Below are positions 57,398 through 64,000 of a stretch of DNA of 64,000 bases, in pieces. The translations under genes were made by a program, and so were the position numbers. The stretch covers positions 363,916 to 427,915 of the forward strand of contig NZ_RXOZ01000022.1 in NCBI RefSeq assembly GCF_003991205.1. The letters are read 5' to 3'. Position 1 is the first letter of the stretch. The number at the start of each line of letters is the position of its first letter. The notes below the pieces were generated by a model that searched no databases, was not told the origin of the DNA, and saw only the letters and a program-made list of their open reading frames with translations. The DNA comes from Georgenia sp. SYP-B2076 (lineage in GTDB: Bacteria > Actinomycetota > Actinomycetes > Actinomycetales > Actinomycetaceae).

Positions 57398-58615
57398 TCA
57401 CTTCCACAGGGCCGAGATGCCGGCGAGGGAGTTGTAGCCGAAGTAGAGGGTGAGCAGCCAGGCGAGCACGCCGAGGGCCAGCAGCCAGCGCGGGTAGCGG
57501 TAGCCGTGCAGGAGGTCCCGGCGCCGCCACGCCACCCACAGGATGACGGCGAACCCGATGGGCAGGATCAGGCCGTTGAAGGCCCCGGCGAAGATGAGCA
57601 GCGCCGAGGGGGTCTGCCCCACCAGGACGAAGATCGCCGCACTGACGGCGATGAACAAGCAGGTGAGGAGGCTGCGGGTGCGCGGGGCCGTCGTCGGCCG
57701 GGTGATGAAGGAGATGGACGTGTACGCGGAGCCGATGACCGAGGTGATGGAGGCGGCCCACAGGATCACGCCGAACAGCCGCAGGCCCAGCTCGCCGGCC
57801 GCGATGCCGAACGCCTTGGCGGCGAGGTTCTCCCCGACGAGCTGCGCCCCGCCCGCGACGACGCCGAAGATCGCCAGGAAGAGCAGGAAACGCATGAGGC
57901 CGGTGATGACCACGCCCATGGCGGAGCTGCGGCTGATCTGCCGGATGCTCTCTGGACCGTGGACGCCGGCGTCGATCATGCGGTGCGCCCCCGCGTACGT
58001 GATGTACCCGCCGACCGTGCCGCCGATGAGGGTGGTGATGATGAAGAAGTCCACCTTCTCGGGCAGCACCATGTTCTTCAGGGCCTGGCCGACCGGGGGC
58101 TGGGAGACGATCGCGACGTAGAGCGTCAGCAGGATCATCAGGGCCCCGAGCACGACGACGATCCGGTCCATGGCGATGCCGGCGCGTCGGCTGAGGAACA
58201 CGGCGATGGCGATCACCGCGGTGATGACGCCGCCGATGGTCGGGTCCAGCCCGAAGGTGGCATTGATGCCGAGGCCGCCGCCGGCGGTGTTGCCGATGTT
58301 GAACACCAGGCCGCCGGCGAAGACGAGGACCGAGAGGAGCACGCCCACGCCGGGGAGCACCCGGTTGCCGAGCGCGCTCGCGCGGAGCCCGCTGACCCCG
58401 ATGACGCGCCACACGTTGAGCTGGACGCAGATGTCGACGACCACCGACGCGAGGATGGCGAACGCGAACGCCGCACCGAGCTGGACGGTGAAGTTGGTCG
58501 TCTGGGTGATGAACCCGGGGCCGATGGCGCTGGTGGCCATGAGGAACATGGCCCCCAGCAGGGCGGAGCGGTCCTGCTTGGCGGTGCGGGCGGGTACAGG
58601 CGTCGGCGTGCTCAT
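57398..58615 (-). CDS. NRAMP-related transporter (YcsG-like) lacking the metal-site motifs
   Basis: The 405-aa membrane protein has about 11 segments and NRAMP-like order, starting [19 protein letters not shown]. The metal-binding DPGN of helix 1 is replaced ([11 protein letters not shown]) and the MPH motif of helix 6 is replaced ([11 protein letters not shown]). It therefore probably does not carry divalent metals. Synteny with ycsFGI-kipIA suggests import of 5-oxoproline or a related organic acid. The ATG follows AAAGGGG. Confidence 0.88.
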   Translation of the reverse strand: MSTPTPVPARTAKQDRSALLGAMFLMATSAIGPGFITQTTNFTVQLGAAFAFAILASVVVDICVQLNVWRVIGVSGLRASALGNRVLPGVGVLLSVLVFAGGLVFNIGNTAGGGLGINATFGLDPTIGGVITAVIAIAVFLSRRAGIAMDRIVVVLGALMILLTLYVAIVSQPPVGQALKNMVLPEKVDFFIITTLIGGTVGGYITYAGAHRMIDAGVHGPESIRQISRSSAMGVVITGLMRFLLFLAIFGVVAGGAQLVGENLAAKAFGIAAGELGLRLFGVILWAASITSVIGSAYTSISFITRPTTAPRTRSLLTCLFIAVSAAIFVLVGQTPSALLIFAGAFNGLILPIGFAVILWVAWRRRDLLHGYRYPRWLLALGVLAWLLTLYFGYNSLAGISALWK

Positions 58616-58784
58616 CTCTGAACCCCTTTGCGACGGCGGGTGCTGCCGTGCGCCGGCGTGGCGGCGCCCGGACTGGCTTTGCCTGGGCGCAGGCGAGCCG
58701 CAGCCGGCCCGTCCCGGCGCCCGCCATCCATGATGAGGCGACACGCGCCGGTCGGCACGCGCGCAGGCGGGCGACCAGACCGGT

Positions 58785-58820
58785 CGGGCGACCGGATGGG
58801 CCGGGCGACCGGATGGGCCG
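58785..58820. repeat. Direct repeat of a 17-bp unit (cgggcgaccggatgggc)
   Basis: Two adjacent copies in the 216-bp spacer between the M3 peptidase and NRAMP-like genes; part of a longer gcgacc/gggcg-rich stretch. No gene seen in the spacer. Confidence 0.75.
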
Positions 58821-58831
58821 GGCGGGTCGTG

Positions 58832-60970
58832 CTAGTCGGTGAGCCCGCGACGCACCAGGAGCGGGTCGATGACGGGATCCCGCCCGCGCAGGTCCCGGAA
58901 GGAGGCCATCGGGTCCTGGGAGTACCCGCGCGAGAGCAGCGCCCGCCGGAACCGCCCACCCGCGCGGCGGTTGAGCCCGCCGTCGCCGTCAGTGGCCTCC
59001 TCCTTGAACCACTCCACGGTGTCGGCGTCGAGCACCTCGGACCAGATGTAGGAGTAGTAGCCGGCGTCGTACCCGCCACCGAAGGTGTGGTTGAAGTAGG
59101 TGGAGCGGTAGCGCGGCGGCACCAGCTCCAGCCCCACCCCCGCCCGCTGGAGCGCCTCACGCTCGAAGATCTCGACGTCGGCGACGTCGGTGGGCACGTG
59201 CTCGGGGGTGACCTGATGCCAGGCCTGGTCGAGCAGGGCGGCCCCGAGGTACTCGGTGGTCGCGAACCCCTCCCCGTGCGCGCCCACCGAGAGGACCCTC
59301 TCGAGCACCTCCGCGGGCAACGGCTCTCCCGTCACGTGGTGGCGCGCGAAGCGGGCGACGACCGCGGGGTTCTCCATCCACATCTCGTTGACCTGCGAGG
59401 GGTACTCGACGAAGTCGCGGGGCACCGAGGTCCCGGAGAGGGACGGGTAGCGCACGTCCGAGAAGAGGGCGTGGAGCGCGTGGCCGAACTCGTGGAAGCA
59501 CGTGCGCACCTCGTCCCAGGTCAGCAACGTCGGCTCGCCGGGCGGCGGCGCCGTGAGGTTGAGGTTGTTGACCACCACCGGCCTCTCACCGAGCAGGTGC
59601 GACTGGTCCACGAGGTTGTGCATCCACGCGCCGCCGCGCTTGCCGGCGCGGGCGTAGCAGTCGCCGACGAAGAGCCCGAGACCCGTACCGTCCTCCTCGA
59701 GCACCTCCCACACCCGCACCCCGTCGGCGTACCCGGCCAGGTCCGGCCGCTCGCGGAAGGTCAGGCCGTAGAGCCGGTTGGCGGCGAAGAAGACGCCGTC
59801 GGCCAGCACGCGGTCGAGCTCGAGATACGGGCGCAGCACGGCGTCGTCGACCGAGAACCGCTCCTTGCGGAGGCGTTCGGCGTAGTAGGCCCAGTCGGAC
59901 GCCACGAGGGCCGCGCCCGTCCCGGCGGCCGGGTCGTTCGCCAGCACCTGCCGCAGCTCGGCGGCCTCACGCTCCGCGTTGCGGGCGGCCGGTGCGGCCA
60001 GCCGGGCGAGCATCTCCGAGACGGCCTCGGTCGTGGAGGCGGTGCCGTCCTCGGCCACGTACGCCGCGTGGTGGGCGTACCCGAGCAGCCGGGCGCGTTC
60101 CGCCCGCAGCCGGGCGATCTCGAGGAGGGTGGCCCGCGTGTCGGAGGCGGCGTCGACGCCGGTGCCGCGCATGGTCGACGCGGCGAGCAGGCGGGCGCGC
60201 AGGCCGCGGTCCGTGAGCCGGGCGAGGAGGGGCTGCTGGGTGGGCAGCTGCAGGGTGATCAGGTGGGCCGCCCCGGGCACCGCCAGCGTCAGGCCCGCCC
60301 GCTCGGCGGCGTTGCGCGCCAGGCCCGCGACCGTGCCCGCGTCCAGTCCCGCGAGCTGCGCCGGATCGTCGACGACGACGGCGCCCGCCTCCATGGCCTT
60401 GACGACGCGCTGGGAGAACTCGGTCTCAAGGCTGACGAGCCGGCCGTTGAGCTCGCGCAGCCGCTCGTGCTGCGCGTCGCCGAGCCGGATGCCGGCGCGC
60501 CGGAAGTTCTTGCGGTACGTCTGCAGCAGCCACTCCGTCTCCGCATCCAGGTCGAGCAGCGCCGTCGCGTTGGCGAGGGACTCGAGCCGCCCGTAGAGGC
60601 GCCGGTCGAGCCAGAACGCGTCACCGTGCGCGGCGAGCTGGGGGGCGACCTCGGACTCGATGGCATGGATCTCGTCCCCGCCGACCGAGCTGGCCAGGGT
60701 GTGGAACACGGCCATGACGCGGCGCAGCAGCGTGCCCGAGCGCTCGATCGCCTCGAGGGTGTTCCGGACGTCCGGAACGGCCTCGTCCGTGGCCACCGCC
60801 TCCCACTCGGCCCGCTGCGCTGCCATGCCGGCCGCGATGGCCGGCCGGAAGTGCTCCGTACGGACCGCGGCGAAGTCGGGCAGTCCGTAGGCCAGCGTCG
60901 ACGGCGCGGCGAACGGGTTGGACGCGTCGAGCATGGCGGTCGCGGCGGTGGGGGCGGCATCAGCAGGCAT
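58832..60970 (-). CDS. M3-family oligopeptidase (Dcp/PrlC type)
   Basis: The 712-aa metallopeptidase has the zinc motif in [13 protein letters not shown], an upstream [15 protein letters not shown] and the downstream [24 protein letters not shown] of M3 enzymes. The size matches peptidyl-dipeptidase Dcp and oligopeptidase A. It degrades cytoplasmic peptides left by larger proteases. The ATG lies 6 nt after CACAAT, a near-match to the leaderless box. Confidence 0.95.
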   Translation of the reverse strand: MPADAAPTAATAMLDASNPFAAPSTLAYGLPDFAAVRTEHFRPAIAAGMAAQRAEWEAVATDEAVPDVRNTLEAIERSGTLLRRVMAVFHTLASSVGGDEIHAIESEVAPQLAAHGDAFWLDRRLYGRLESLANATALLDLDAETEWLLQTYRKNFRRAGIRLGDAQHERLRELNGRLVSLETEFSQRVVKAMEAGAVVVDDPAQLAGLDAGTVAGLARNAAERAGLTLAVPGAAHLITLQLPTQQPLLARLTDRGLRARLLAASTMRGTGVDAASDTRATLLEIARLRAERARLLGYAHHAAYVAEDGTASTTEAVSEMLARLAAPAARNAEREAAELRQVLANDPAAGTGAALVASDWAYYAERLRKERFSVDDAVLRPYLELDRVLADGVFFAANRLYGLTFRERPDLAGYADGVRVWEVLEEDGTGLGLFVGDCYARAGKRGGAWMHNLVDQSHLLGERPVVVNNLNLTAPPPGEPTLLTWDEVRTCFHEFGHALHALFSDVRYPSLSGTSVPRDFVEYPSQVNEMWMENPAVVARFARHHVTGEPLPAEVLERVLSVGAHGEGFATTEYLGAALLDQAWHQVTPEHVPTDVADVEIFEREALQRAGVGLELVPPRYRSTYFNHTFGGGYDAGYYSYIWSEVLDADTVEWFKEEATDGDGGLNRRAGGRFRRALLSRGYSQDPMASFRDLRGRDPVIDPLLVRRGLTD

Positions 60971-61095
60971 GCCGCCATTGTGCCGTCGTTCGGCTCAGGA
61001 CCGGTGTGTGTCCGGGACCGTTCCGGGTCGCCGGCCCGCCCAGCGGGGCCTGACGGCGTGGTACGGCTGTCCGGCGGGCGCGGCCCGCCGCCGGG

Positions 61096-62334
61096 TCAGT
61101 GGCGCGAGGGCGACCGGTACCCGTGCCGGGCCAGCACGCCCACGACATCGGGCGGGAAGAAGCCGGGGCCCTTGAGGACCTTGCCGTCCTCGCGATAGAT
61201 CGGGCGGCCGTCGGCACCCAGCTTGGAGAGGTTGGAGGCCTGGATCTCGGCGAGCACGTCCTCGAGTGGGATGCCGCACTCAAGCGCCATGCCGTAGATG
61301 ACATATGTGAGGTCACCCAGCGCATCGGCGGCCTCGACGGTGTCCCGCGTGCCGTCGTCGGCCGCCACGGCCCGGGTGAACGCGGCGGCCATCTCGGCGC
61401 CCGCGGCCTCGCCGTACACCGCCTCGACGAGCTCGGCGAGCTCCTCGGCCACCAGCGCCATGCGCATGTGCACCCGGTCCCGGTCGACGCTCGGGGCGTC
61501 CGCGACCACGGGCAGGTGGTACGTCTGGTGGAACTGGCGGACGAGGGCCTCGGGGTCGCGGGCCGAGGGCGCGCCGTCCGCCGGGCTGCCCACCGCCGGG
61601 GAGCTCGCCGGCTCGGTAGCGGTCGGCTCGGTAGCGGTCGGCTCGGTAGCGGTCGGCTCGGTAGCGGTCGGCTCGGTAGCGGTCGGCTCGGTAGCGGTCG
61701 GCTCGGTGGCGGTCGCCCCGGCCGTGTAGCCCGCCGCCCCCTCCGAGTCGCTCGCCCGCCCGGGCCCGTCCCACGGCGCGAACGGCGTGCGCGGGTCCGT
61801 GCGCAGCAGCGTGCCGATCCAGCCGTCCTTCCACTGCCCGCGCGAGGGGTTCAGCGCCCGGACCGTGCCCTCCTTGCGGAAGCCGTGGTGCCAGGCCACC
61901 CGCCACGAGGCCCAGTTGGGCACGTCCGCGCGCCACTGCACGACCTCCAGGCCGAGCTGCCCGAACCCGGCGTCGAGGACGAGGCCAACCGCACGGTGCA
62001 TGATCCCCTGGCCGCTTGCCTCGGCCGCGAGCCAGTACCCCAGCTCGCCCTTGCCGTGCTTGACGTCCTCGAGGCCGACCATGCCCACGAGCGTCGCCGT
62101 CCCGTCCGGGCCGACGGTCCGGACGGCCCACGTGGGCGAGTCCTTCCGCCAGCCGGCGGGAACGACCTGGCCGGTAAAGGCTTCGGCGTCCACCCGCCGG
62201 TAGGGGCTGGGGACGGTGGTCCAGCGCTGGATCTCCGGCTCCTGACAAAGCTGGGTGATCCGGTCGACGTCCGCGGAGGTCGGGGCGGTCAGCAGCAACG
62301 TGCCGTCGGGCGTGCTCAGCGGGAAGGGATCCAT
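61096..62334 (-). CDS. GNAT N-acetyltransferase fused to a MazG/PRA-PH-like pyrophosphohydrolase
   Basis: The 412-aa protein joins a RimJ/RimL-like GNAT domain (residues 1-185: LSTPDGTLLLTAPTSADVDR, YWLAAEASGQGIMHRAVGLV, VPNWASWRVAWHHGFRKEG) to a MazG-like all-alpha NTP pyrophosphatase (about 270-412: MALVAEELAELVEAVYGEA, TVEAADALGDLTYVIYG, NLSKLGADGRPIYREDGKVL). The EExxE and ExxD metal ligands are intact. Seven TATEP pentads (208-242) form the hinge. The ATG follows TATCGT by 7 nt. One continuous frame excludes a sequencing artefact. The combination is unusual; substrates are unknown, possibly a nucleotide and an amine of the same compound. Confidence 0.9.
   Translation of the reverse strand: MDPFPLSTPDGTLLLTAPTSADVDRITQLCQEPEIQRWTTVPSPYRRVDAEAFTGQVVPAGWRKDSPTWAVRTVGPDGTATLVGMVGLEDVKHGKGELGYWLAAEASGQGIMHRAVGLVLDAGFGQLGLEVVQWRADVPNWASWRVAWHHGFRKEGTVRALNPSRGQWKDGWIGTLLRTDPRTPFAPWDGPGRASDSEGAAGYTAGATATEPTATEPTATEPTATEPTATEPTATEPTATEPASSPAVGSPADGAPSARDPEALVRQFHQTYHLPVVADAPSVDRDRVHMRMALVAEELAELVEAVYGEAAGAEMAAAFTRAVAADDGTRDTVEAADALGDLTYVIYGMALECGIPLEDVLAEIQASNLSKLGADGRPIYREDGKVLKGPGFFPPDVVGVLARHGYRSPSRH
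61610..61714. repeat. Seven tandem 15-bp repeats encoding the TATEP hinge
   Basis: ggctcggtagcggtc, six identical copies and one with a single change. In frame with the GNAT-MazG gene, so copy-number changes would lengthen or shorten the hinge by five residues each. Confidence 0.95.
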
Positions 62335-62341
62335 GAGCCCG

Positions 62342-62347
62342 ACGATA
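62342..62347 (-). promoter_or_regulatory. -10 box of the GNAT-MazG gene (leaderless)
   Basis: TATCGT, 7 nt before the ATG codon. Confidence 0.55.
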
Positions 62348-62394
62348 CGACGCCGGGCGTGCGGGCCGACGCCCGGCCGGTCATCCTGGCACGC

Positions 62395-63258
62395 ATGGAC
62401 ATCGACACCGAAGCCCTGAAGAACATCCCGCAGCAGCAGCAGGAGTGGCCGGGGCGCACCGACGACATGACGCCCGTCCCCGACCACGGCGAGACCAGCT
62501 ACACCGGCCGCGAGCGTCTGGTCGGCAAGAAGGCCCTGATCACCGGCGGTGACTCGGGCATCGGCCGGGCCACCGCGATCGCGTTCGCCAAGGAGGGCGC
62601 CGACGTCGCCATCGCCTATTTGCCCCAGGAGCAGGCCGACGCCGAGGAAACGAAGAAGCACGTTGAGACGGCCGGGCGCACCTGCGTGCTGCTGCCCACC
62701 GACCAGCGCACCCAGGAGGCCAACGTCGCCCTGATGAGCAAGGCCGTCGACGCCCTCGGCGGCCTGGACGTGCTTGTGAACAATGCGGGCTTTCAGATGG
62801 CCCAACCGGGTGGGCTGGAGGACGTCCCAGCAGCCCAGCTCGAGCAGACCTTCGCCACCAACGTATTCGCGACGTTCTGGCTGACGCAGGCGGCCCTCCC
62901 CCACCTCACAGCGGGCGCGAGCGTCATCAACTGCACCTCCATCCAGGCGTACGAGCCGTCCGAGTCCCTCATGGACTACGCCGCGACCAAGGCGGCACTG
63001 AACAACCTCACCGTGAACATGGCGGCCGAGCTGGGACCGAAGGGCGTGCGCGTCAACGCCGTGGCACCGGGCCCGATCTGGACGCCGCTACAGCCCGCCA
63101 CCAAGCCCGACGTCGAGGGGTTCGGCAAGGCCACGCCGCTGGGTCGTCCCGGGCAGCCGGTCGAGGTCGCCACGGCTTTCGTGTATCTCGCCAGCGACGA
63201 GGCGAGCTATGTCTCGGGCACCGTCCTCGGTGTCACGGGAGGCAAGCCGGTCTTCTGA
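62395..63258 (+). CDS. SDR oxidoreductase of the YghA/GSP39 type
   Basis: The 287-aa enzyme has a 40-residue N-terminal extension (QQQQEWPGRTDDMTPVPDHG), the Rossmann motif TGGDSGIGRA, NNAG, catalytic Ser in NCTSIQAYEPS and the YAATK active site, then PGPIWTPLQPA. The extension and motifs match the stress-linked YghA/YdaD group of SDRs. Substrate unknown. It starts 60 bp from the divergent GNAT-MazG gene; CATCCT 7 nt before the ATG is a weak leaderless box. Confidence 0.93.
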   Translation: MDIDTEALKNIPQQQQEWPGRTDDMTPVPDHGETSYTGRERLVGKKALITGGDSGIGRATAIAFAKEGADVAIAYLPQEQADAEETKKHVETAGRTCVLLPTDQRTQEANVALMSKAVDALGGLDVLVNNAGFQMAQPGGLEDVPAAQLEQTFATNVFATFWLTQAALPHLTAGASVINCTSIQAYEPSESLMDYAATKAALNNLTVNMAAELGPKGVRVNAVAPGPIWTPLQPATKPDVEGFGKATPLGRPGQPVEVATAFVYLASDEASYVSGTVLGVTGGKPVF

Positions 63259-63341
63259 CCAACCCACGCCGCGAGTGTGGCATCGGTCACCAATGGCGGT
63301 CCGGCGGGCCTCCCGGTTCGGATCCGGCCCCGAGCGCGTGC

Positions 63342-63347
63342 TATCTT
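63342..63347 (+). promoter_or_regulatory. Extended -10 promoter for tRNA-Leu(GAG)
   Basis: TG-C-TATCTT (TATCTT at 63342-63347) with TTCGGA 19 nt upstream as a weak -35; about 60 nt of leader precede the tRNA. Confidence 0.5.
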
Positions 63348-63413
63348 TTCTGGCGTTGCCCAGCAAGACGGAAGCGGTCGCAAGACCGGTTCCAACCGGC
63401 GGCAGCACCACCT

Positions 63414-63499
63414 GTCCGGGTGGCGGAATAGGCAGACGCGCTAGCTTGAGGTGCTAGTGCCCTTTATCGGGCGTGGGGGTTCAAGTCCCCCTCCGGACA
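63414..63499 (+). tRNA. tRNA-Leu (anticodon GAG)
   Basis: Acceptor GTCCGGG pairs with TCCGGAC (one G-T), anticodon stem CTAGC/GCTAG encloses TTGAGGT giving anticodon GAG, the variable arm GTGCCCTTTATCGGGC is long, and the T-arm is GGGGGTTCAAGTCCCCC. CCA is not encoded. Confidence 0.96.
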
Positions 63500-63510
63500 C
63501 TCGTTGAGAC

Positions 63511-63558
63511 AGCGACGACAAGCCCCTGACACGCGGTAACGCGGTCGGGGGTTTTGTC
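63511..63558 (+). terminator. Intrinsic terminator after tRNA-Leu(GAG)
   Basis: Stem CCCCTGAC/GTCGGGGG (one G-T) topped by an inner CGCG-GTAA-CGCG hairpin and followed by TTTT: the only terminator in the window with a clear T-tract. Confidence 0.85.
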
Positions 63559-63968
63559 GTTCACCGGTCCCATGACCGCAACCCTCACGCTCTCGAAGCC
63601 GTCCGGGCCGCCCCGGTAGCGGCACGCGCTGCCGCGGCGTTGGCGCTGATGCCCCCGCATACCACCGAGATCGCGATCAAGAACCACTACCTGTCTGAAA
63701 CGCTGACCCAGAACGGCGCCGAGATCCTCAACGTGGCCGTGTCATTGCCGCGGGGACGGGCGACGGAGGCATCTTCGTCGTCGTGCTGTGACGCGGGTCC
63801 GTGGTCGTCGTGCTCTGACTAGGTGCGTGGCCAGTCGCGGGCGTCGGTGTCACGCGGGAGCTGACCGCGGTGAGCGGCGAGACGCGAGTCTGTCGGCTCG
63901 AACGGGAGCAGCTACGCGAGCAGCTACGCGAGGGTTTACCCCGGACAGGCCGTGTCAGTCCGTCCCGG
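63559..63968. other. Gene-poor stretch after the tRNA
   Basis: About 410 bp without a recognisable intact gene. It includes a short lower-GC open frame and a tandem of gagcagctacgc (about 63911-63934), and lies between a tRNA gene (a common integration site) and the end of a DUF222/HNH-like gene. No copy of the tRNA 3' end, transposase or integrase is seen. Confidence 0.5.
63640..63822 (+). pseudogene. Possible gene remnant with atypical composition
   Basis: 60-codon frame whose middle part (TEIAIKNHYLSETLTQNGAE, then ILNVAVSLPRG) looks protein-like and uses more A/T at third positions than neighbours. The end (SSSSCCDAGPWSSCSD) looks like random GC frame. No family recognised; perhaps a fragment of an integrated element. 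Confidence 0.25.
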
Positions 63969-64000
63969 TCAGAACGGGGGTGGGTCGTTGTTGGTGGTTA
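63969..64000 (-). CDS. C-terminal end of a DUF222/HNH endonuclease-like protein (cut by the window edge)
   Basis: The last nine codons before the stop read TTNNDPPPF. Many DUF222/HNH endonuclease-like proteins of Cellulomonas/Georgenia-type actinobacteria end (P/T)xNDPPPF, so the rest of the gene probably lies to the right. Only ten codons are visible, so this is tentative. Confidence 0.45.
   Translation of the reverse strand, partial: TTNNDPPPF

Noticed and set aside
61610..61714. Regular 15-bp repeats as a CRISPR array
   Set aside because: No spacers; the units are contiguous and in frame within a gene.
63500..64000. Prophage or integrative element anchored in tRNA-Leu(GAG)
   Set aside because: No integrase, no duplicated tRNA end and no phage genes are visible in this window; only atypical DNA is seen.

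Overview
The window is about 64 kb of very GC-rich DNA from an actinobacterium. Three gene sets make this secure: a mycothiol gene (mshC), the Pup/pupylation locus (pup, dop, pafA, mpa) and a PdtaR-type ANTAR response regulator. Many genes start with GTG, and many start codons sit only 6-8 nt downstream of a TANNNT -10 box (leaderless mRNAs). The gene order (trp cluster-lgt-gltBD-pyk; trmI-mpa-dop-pup-pafA; mshC-uppP) and a DUF222/HNH-like C-terminus at the right edge suggest Micrococcales (Cellulomonas/Georgenia-like). That family-level placement is inference only. Nearly everything is chromosomal housekeeping DNA; no insertion sequence, prophage or CRISPR array is visible.

Layout. 1-1.8 kb: the end of a GPH-type sugar symporter and a Gfo/Idh/MocA dehydrogenase. 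1.9-5.2 kb: polA and a hotdog thioesterase. 5.3-10.9 kb: a branched-chain amino acid/amide ABC importer (LivH with an extra extracellular domain, LivM, LivG, LivF) facing its own binding lipoprotein. 11.2-14 kb: PdtaR-like regulator, tRNA-Leu(CAA), a small membrane protein and pyk. 14.1-28.3 kb: gltBD, lgt and a his/trp cluster read leftward (hisI-trpE-Trp membrane protein-HGxxPAAW protein-DUF4190 protein-trpC-trpB-trpA). 28.5-32.4 kb: a heterodimeric ABC exporter, separated from hisI by a striking AT-rich 43-bp dyad. 32.5-35.2 kb: DinB-fold protein, hisF, P-loop kinase and an SRPBCC protein.

35.2-43.7 kb is the pupylation block: M50 protease, trmI, mpa, dop, pup, pafA and an FKBP lipoprotein. 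pup overlaps pafA directly, so the 20S proteasome genes prcBA are absent from their usual place. 43.8-50.9 kb holds a RecB-like nuclease, HAD phosphatase, PAC2 protein, mshC, a corA remnant, uppP, an aldo/keto reductase-like protein and two small proteins. 51-58.6 kb is the most interesting block: an M20 peptidase, then pxpA, a pxpB-pxpC fusion and a biotin carboxylase-BCCP fusion, facing DUF1445 and an NRAMP-like transporter. This is the Bacillus ycsFGI-kipIA gene set plus a complete biotin-dependent carboxylase domain set. 58.8-64 kb: an M3 oligopeptidase, a GNAT-MazG fusion with a (TATEP)7 hinge, an SDR, tRNA-Leu(GAG), a gene-poor stretch with atypical DNA, and the last codons of a DUF222/HNH-like protein.

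Functionally the window links nitrogen assimilation (gltBD), histidine and tryptophan synthesis, amino-acid import and 5-oxoproline/amide metabolism. It also carries protein tagging, thiol redox and cell-envelope lipid functions (lgt, uppP).
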